Positions 60,373-64,000 of a stretch of 64,000 nt of DNA are shown here, in pieces. The position numbers and the translations under genes are program-made. Under the pieces are notes generated by a model that was not told the DNA's origin, made no database searches, and saw only the letters and a list, made by a program, of their open reading frames with translations. The stretch covers positions 1,510,184 through 1,574,183 of the forward strand of contig NZ_LJJB01000007.1 in NCBI RefSeq assembly GCF_001420695.1. The letters are read 5' to 3'. The stretch's first letter is position 1, and each line of letters opens with the position of its first letter. The stretch is from Brevibacillus choshinensis. GTDB lineage: Bacteria; Bacillota; Bacilli; Brevibacillales; Brevibacillaceae.

Positions 60373-61519
60373 CTATGTATCGCTGTATGATAAAAGCAAC
60401 GTAAATGAAGTGCCTTGGGAGAGCATGAGGGACGGCGAGTATGCAAGAAAGTACCTGTCAGCATGCATGGAAGAACAATCAGACCATTACGTCAAAAATG
60501 TACGGACCCAATTCTATGCGATAACCGTAGATGATCTCGTCATGCCCGTGACGGTGAATGATTCGGAATACGGCAATTCGTACGTGTGTTCTCCGTATTC
60601 GCACTACATTACGTATGCGAAAGACGAGCTGCGTATGCTGCAAATGCCGATGTGGGAAGCTCTGATGGCACAAGCACTCTCTATGCTTGGTTGGATGATG
60701 AAAACAAGCCGGACCAATCAGATTGCCTTCGTCAATAACTGGCTCTTATCCACCAATCTGTATCATGATCTGACTGCAGAGCAAGTTCAACGGATCACCC
60801 GGTTTTGTCATACCAGATTTCCTCGTCACCTGATTGCGTTCCGATCAGTGAGTTCAAAATTGCATCCTGTCATGTACCAGGGACTGAAGAACGCCGGATA
60901 CTTGATGGTGCCAAGCCGGTATGTCTATCTGTTTCATCCTGACTGGCCGGCACAGGGAGGATGGCGAGTTCGCAATACGCTCAAGCGTGATCGGCAAATG
61001 CTGGAGAAGTCGGGATACCGGATCGTATCGCACGAGGAAATACGGGAAGGGCAAATCGAGCGGATTATCGATTTGTATAACGCGCTGTATTTGGACAAAT
61101 ATTCTCAACAAAATCCTCAGTTTACCTACGACTTTATCAAGCTGGGGCTGCACAAGCGCACACTGACGCTGATAGGATTGGAGAAAGAAGGACGTCTCGA
61201 TGGCATCCTAGGGTACTTTCAACGAAACGGCGTGATGACGACACCTTTATTCGGATACGATGTCACGCTGCCCAAAGAGACCGGATTATACCGGATGCTG
61301 TCCAGCTTGCTGGTACAGGAGGCGGAAAGGCAAGGACTGCTGTTGCATCAAAGTGCAGGAGTCGGAGCATTCAAAGCAGACAGAGGAGCGGTAGGGGAAG
61401 TGGAGTATACCGCTGTCTGGGCCAGACATCTTCCTCTGTACCGAAGAGGCATTTGGACAGCATTGTCTGTCTTGCTGGAACAGTTTGGAGTCCCGCTAGT
61501 AAAAAAGTACAGACTGTGA
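60359..61519 (+). CDS. GNAT-like acyltransferase, last gene of the cluster
   Basis: 386 residues from GTG 60359 (GGAGAGG upstream inside the adenylating-enzyme gene, 14-base overlap). The first 180 residues match no domain I know. The second half (WRVRNTLKRDRQMLEKSGYR, then VSHEEIREGQIERIIDLYNA and GLEKEGRLDGILGYFQRNGV) follows the layout of GNAT/FemAB-type N-acyltransferases. The tail LYRMLSSLLVQEAERQGLLL is typical of the group. It would transfer an acyl or aminoacyl group in the last step. Substrate unknown. Confidence 0.75.
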   Translation: MKQSNYVSLYDKSNVNEVPWESMRDGEYARKYLSACMEEQSDHYVKNVRTQFYAITVDDLVMPVTVNDSEYGNSYVCSPYSHYITYAKDELRMLQMPMWEALMAQALSMLGWMMKTSRTNQIAFVNNWLLSTNLYHDLTAEQVQRITRFCHTRFPRHLIAFRSVSSKLHPVMYQGLKNAGYLMVPSRYVYLFHPDWPAQGGWRVRNTLKRDRQMLEKSGYRIVSHEEIREGQIERIIDLYNALYLDKYSQQNPQFTYDFIKLGLHKRTLTLIGLEKEGRLDGILGYFQRNGVMTTPLFGYDVTLPKETGLYRMLSSLLVQEAERQGLLLHQSAGVGAFKADRGAVGEVEYTAVWARHLPLYRRGIWTALSVLLEQFGVPLVKKYRL

Positions 61520-61598
61520 GCAGGAAAACGTAAGAACCTTACCTCCAAATTAGCCGGATGTCTTTCTGAACGGATTCAATCCACGCTCCATTCTATGC

Positions 61599-61805
61599 GT
61601 GCCGATCCTCTTTTCGGGGGCCGATCGCGAACAGGAGATTTTACAACGGATCGCAAGTGGCTTGTCCAATAAGGGAATTGCTGAACAGATGATCTTAACG
61701 GTAGGGACGGTAAAGTCAAATATCGTCAATCTGTATGGAAAGCTGCAGGTAAACCGCAGGGTTCAAGCGGTGGCAAGGGCGAAAGAATTGAAATTGTTGG
61801 AATAA
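61599..61805 (+). pseudogene. LuxR-type helix-turn-helix remnant
   Basis: DREQEILQRIASGLSNKGIA followed by EQMILTVGTVKSNIVNLYGK and LQVNRRVQAVARAKEL is the C-terminal DNA-binding domain of a large MalT/LuxR-family regulator. Sequence upstream in another frame (LSERIQSTLHSMRADPL) fits the segment just before it, so the rest of a once larger gene has been deleted and frameshifted. It lies directly after the six-gene cluster and might be its lost regulator. A GTG at 61599 could still give a 68-residue stand-alone DNA-binding protein. Confidence 0.65.
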
Positions 61806-61837
61806 AAATAGGGCAAGTTTCTACATTCACACACAAA

Positions 61838-61866
61838 AACTAACTTTCGTTAGTTATTTTGTTTTG
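61838..61866 (+). terminator. Weak terminator-like hairpin
   Basis: AACTAAC (61838-61844) pairs with GTTAGTT (61849-61855), followed by the T-rich ATTTTGTTTTG. Confidence 0.55.
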
Positions 61867-61919
61867 TCTGATTTGGTATTGTCAACTGTTGTAAGTATAC
61901 GCGTGTAAGGAGTGGGAGA

Positions 61920-62117
61920 ATGGGAGAAAAATGGATGGTAGGCATCATCGTGTATTTCATTGTTATGGGAGCGTTGGTCATTCCGGGGTTACTGGATACC
62001 GATTGGAGTATCTTTAAATCCGAGCGCCGCAATAAAATCGTGCTCAAATGGTATTTATTCCTGGGCAACGCTCTGGCGATTGGTATCGCCATATTTGCGG
62101 TGGTTTCGATTTACTGA
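61920..62117 (+). CDS. Small two-helix membrane protein, unknown
   Basis: 65 residues. ATG 61920 is preceded by AAGGAGTGGGAG. Two hydrophobic segments (IIVYFIVMGALVIPGLL and WYLFLGNALAIGIAIFAVV) are joined by an acidic then basic loop (DTDWSIFKSERRNK). No family recognised; the start and ribosome site support a real gene. Confidence 0.65.
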   Translation: MGEKWMVGIIVYFIVMGALVIPGLLDTDWSIFKSERRNKIVLKWYLFLGNALAIGIAIFAVVSIY

Positions 62118-62208
62118 GTGGAGTGAAAATACGTAAATTGCGCCACAGCTTCCTATTTGTAGCTGCTTGCTTAATCACACTGCAATAATCATAGTTTTAT
62201 GAGAGGAA

Positions 62209-62240
62209 AGCCCGATAATGGTCCTTATCGGGCTCTTTCT
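62209..62240. terminator. Bidirectional terminator between converging genes
   Basis: AGCCCGATAA (62209-62218) pairs perfectly with TTATCGGGCT (62225-62234). Plus-strand tail CTTTCTTATTC; minus-strand tail TTTCC. Confidence 0.75.
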
Positions 62241-62254
62241 TATTCTTTAGAACA

Positions 62255-63664
62255 CTACTTAATCCCCAAGCTCCTTTTTTTCCTCACCAGCGTCGAGATG
62301 TTCACTCCCAACCTGTCCGCACATTCCTGCATGGTTTTCGTCTCATGAAGAATTCGTTGAATGTACTCACGTTCAAAGCGGTCGACGGCTTCTTTCAACG
62401 GCATGGATTGCTCCAATTTGGCCAGCCGAAGGGGGACTGAGGCTTGTTGTATCGTGCGAATGGAAGTGGGGAGCTGGTCTATTGTAATTCTCCCTTGCTC
62501 AGACATATGAAAGGATCGTTCGACGACGTTTTTCAGCTCACGCGTATTACCCGGCCAGTCATATTCCATGAAGGCTTCTAGTGCCTCAGACTCTACGCGC
62601 ATTTCCTGCTGATACTTTTTCTCCAACATTTTTAAAAAGTAAAAGATCAGAGCAGGGATGTCATCACGCCGTTCTCGTAGAGGTGGGATCGTGAGAGAAA
62701 GTACATTCAGTCGGTAAAAGAGATCCTGCCGAAACTGTTTGTGCTCGACCATCGCTTCCAGGTCGCTGTTGGTGGCAGCTATGATTCTCATATTGACTTG
62801 ACGTGATGTTTTTCCACCTAGCCTACGAATTTTCCCATCCTGAAGAACATTCAGCAGTTTGACTTGTAAAGCGAAAGGTAGATCGCCCACTTCATCGAGG
62901 AAGATCGTACCGCTATGTGCCAGCTCAAAAAGACCTTCCTTGGATTGACTTGCCCCGGTAAACGCCCCTTTTTCGTAGCCAAACAGCTCTGACTCAAGCA
63001 GGTGATCGGGGATGGCTCCACAGTTGATCTTGATGAAGTCTCCAGTCCTCCCGCTCTTCGTGTGGATGTAGTTTGCGAGGACGTCCTTGCCGACACCGGA
63101 TTCCCCCAAAAGCAGGATGGGAGAGTCATTAGTGGCAAAGCGCTCGGCCAATGCGACAATTCGATGCATGAGATTGCTCCGATAGATCAGCTGTCCTTCG
63201 TAATCGATCTCGTTTTGAATCTGTTCCAGTGCCTGCTGGAAGGCAGAGTTGATTTGACGCGTTTCCTCTAGCTCTTGCTGGAGCTGGTTGAGCTCGGTAA
63301 TATCGCGGACGTTCCCGACAACAAACAGCAACTCCTGGTTCTCATCGAGCAGGGGCGTGGCCGTATTGATTGCTTTTCTGCCATTCGCGTAATCGATCAC
63401 CACACTGTGTATTTGTTTCGTCTGGATGGCACGAGCGGCGGAAGAATCAGGTACCATGTGCATTTCCTTCTGTTCGATAAAACTGTACTGATTCAAAACC
63501 TCAGCGGGAACGCCCGTAATATGCAAATACGCTTCGTTATAAAGCAGGACAAACCCATTACGGTCGCATATCGCCAAGCCGTCATGTGAGGTATGGAAGA
63601 TGGTCGTAATCAGCTTGACTAGCTCGTCATTGTCGCTCGCCTGAAAAAAATGGGTTTGGTACAT
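62255..63664 (-). CDS. Sigma-54-dependent transcriptional activator (PAS-AAA+-HTH)
   Basis: 469 residues. N-terminal PAS domain (HDGLAICDRNGFVLLYNEAY), a coiled-coil linker, then the AAA+ sigma-54 activation domain: Walker A LLLGESGVGKDVLANYI, the sigma-54 contact loop EKGAFTGASQ, Walker B GTIFLDEVGDLP and the arginine-finger region IPPLRERRDDIPALI; a C-terminal Fis-type helix-turn-helix (MQECADRLGVNISTLVRKKR). Binds upstream sites and activates the divergent E1-alpha gene from the -24/-12 promoter at 63787; it may also serve the -24/-12 promoters at the other end of the window. Confidence 0.95.
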   Translation of the reverse strand: MYQTHFFQASDNDELVKLITTIFHTSHDGLAICDRNGFVLLYNEAYLHITGVPAEVLNQYSFIEQKEMHMVPDSSAARAIQTKQIHSVVIDYANGRKAINTATPLLDENQELLFVVGNVRDITELNQLQQELEETRQINSAFQQALEQIQNEIDYEGQLIYRSNLMHRIVALAERFATNDSPILLLGESGVGKDVLANYIHTKSGRTGDFIKINCGAIPDHLLESELFGYEKGAFTGASQSKEGLFELAHSGTIFLDEVGDLPFALQVKLLNVLQDGKIRRLGGKTSRQVNMRIIAATNSDLEAMVEHKQFRQDLFYRLNVLSLTIPPLRERRDDIPALIFYFLKMLEKKYQQEMRVESEALEAFMEYDWPGNTRELKNVVERSFHMSEQGRITIDQLPTSIRTIQQASVPLRLAKLEQSMPLKEAVDRFEREYIQRILHETKTMQECADRLGVNISTLVRKKRSLGIK

Positions 63665-63726
63665 AGAAGCCCCCTTGGACCGTTTCTGTAATCGAAATAA
63701 TCAGAATTGAGCATGATTGCGCGAAA

Positions 63727-63738
63727 TTGCATATGCAA
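63727..63738 (+). promoter_or_regulatory. Palindrome, candidate activator binding site
   Basis: TTGCATATGCAA is a perfect 12-base palindrome, flanked by related half-sites GCGCGAAA (63719-63726) and ATGCGAAA (63752-63759). It is about 60 bases upstream of the -24 element, in the divergent intergenic region of the activator gene. Confidence 0.45.
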
Positions 63739-63786
63739 AATTGATCATCGATATGCGAAAAGCAGATCAATCCAGCGTAAATTCGC

Positions 63787-63803
63787 TTGGCATGCTACTT
63801 GCT
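63787..63803 (+). promoter_or_regulatory. Sigma-54 (-24/-12) promoter of the E1-alpha gene
   Basis: TTGGCATGCTACTTGCT: GG and GC are ten bases apart and the rest is close to TTGGCACG-N4-TTGCW (one mismatch, a T for C). It lies about 45 bases upstream of the ATG at 63847 and is divergent from an activator with a GAFTGA motif. Confidence 0.88.
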
Positions 63804-63846
63804 GTATGAGATTGCTGGAATGAATCGGAAAGAGAGGGATGTATGA

Positions 63847-64000
63847 ATGTCTCCATTATATCAGGTATTGACTCCAGAGGGCGAACTGGTACAAGACATC
63901 AAAGGACAACTGGATCAAGAAACGATGATCAAAATGTATGAAAACATGGCGCTGGTGCGTCTATTTGACCGTAAATCCATTAACCTGCAGCGGCAGGGTC
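63847..64000 (+). CDS. 2-oxoacid dehydrogenase E1 alpha subunit, 3' end outside window
   Basis: The first 51 residues are seen, from ATG 63847 behind GAGAGGGA. PLYQVLTPEGELVQD is followed by MYENMALVRLFDRKSINLQR and QG, the conserved start of thiamine-diphosphate-dependent E1 alpha subunits (pyruvate, acetoin or branched-chain 2-oxoacid dehydrogenase). The sigma-54 promoter and adjacent activator resemble aco or bkd control, while the RQG segment is pyruvate-dehydrogenase-like. The gene continues beyond the window, so the exact type is open. Confidence 0.85.
   Translation, partial: MSPLYQVLTPEGELVQDIKGQLDQETMIKMYENMALVRLFDRKSINLQRQG

Noticed and set aside
55063-61519. Identifying the coupled cluster as an ole olefin or beta-lactone cluster.
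   Set aside because: Only KAS III and SDR have counterparts. OleB is absent, the adenylating enzyme is PaaK/COG1541-like rather than OleC, and ATP-grasp and GNAT genes have no place in that pathway.

Overview
The window is about 64 kb of a bacterial chromosome. It looks like an aerobic, spore-former-type Firmicute, most likely Brevibacillus or a close Paenibacillaceae relative. This is inference from gene style: strong AGGAGG ribosome sites, many TTG and GTG starts, a GltC/GltA pair with a Bacillus-type dyad operator, MsmX-type sugar transporters lacking an ATPase gene, and sigma-54 (SigL-type) promoters with a PAS-AAA+ activator. No rRNA, tRNA, CRISPR array, intact insertion sequence or prophage was seen.

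Region 1 (1-9.3 kb) is a CoA-ester catabolic island. It has the end of a zinc alcohol dehydrogenase, a citrate-synthase-fold lyase, an enoyl-CoA hydratase, an acyl-CoA dehydrogenase, a nitronate-monooxygenase-like flavoprotein, a metallo-beta-lactamase-fold protein and a thiolase-like/DUF35 pair. Three -24/-12 (sigma-54) promoters sit in it. Between the intact genes lies a graveyard: a shredded CaiB-type CoA-transferase, and a chimera of metallo-hydrolase, thiolase and acetyl-CoA-hydrolase-type CoA-transferase pieces. Region 2 (9.3-14.1 kb) has a cysteine-desulfurase-like protein, a DUF917 remnant, DedA, a K+ channel remnant, two GNAT acetyltransferases and an IclR regulator. Region 3 (14.2-18.7 kb) is a second acyl-CoA operon (two overlapping acyl-CoA dehydrogenase subunits, enoyl-CoA hydratase, CaiB-type CoA-transferase). 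Its sigma-A promoter carries a perfect 19-bp palindrome just downstream, a likely operator for the IclR protein.

Region 4 (18.9-29 kb) has a nitroreductase-like orphan, an AT-rich DUF2332 gene, an APH-type phosphotransferase, an oxalate decarboxylase-family bicupin with an altered lid, an anchored surface protein, and a two-component system flanked by two paralogous four-repeat membrane proteins. Region 5 (29.1-36 kb) is an N-acetylmannosamine/amino-sugar cassette (RpiR regulator, NanE, ROK kinase, ABC binding protein and two permeases) followed by an M42 peptidase. Region 6 (36-49.8 kb) holds small regulators and enzymes, plus gltC and gltA with their operator and no adjacent small-subunit gene. 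A GC-rich DinB gene here looks foreign. Region 7 (49.9-54.9 kb) has a MerR frame without a normal start linked to an MFS exporter, a probably leaderless ArsR with an SRPBCC protein, a second SRPBCC protein, and a Baeyer-Villiger monooxygenase.

Region 8 (55-61.5 kb) is the most intriguing part. Six genes (KAS III-like synthase, ATP-grasp ligase, extended SDR, metallo-beta-lactamase-fold hydrolase, PaaK/CoF-synthetase-like adenylating enzyme, GNAT-like acyltransferase) overlap at all five junctions. They look like one coupled assembly line for a small acyl-derived product that I cannot name. The window ends with a sigma-54 activator divergent from the start of an E1-alpha dehydrogenase gene that has a textbook -24/-12 promoter.
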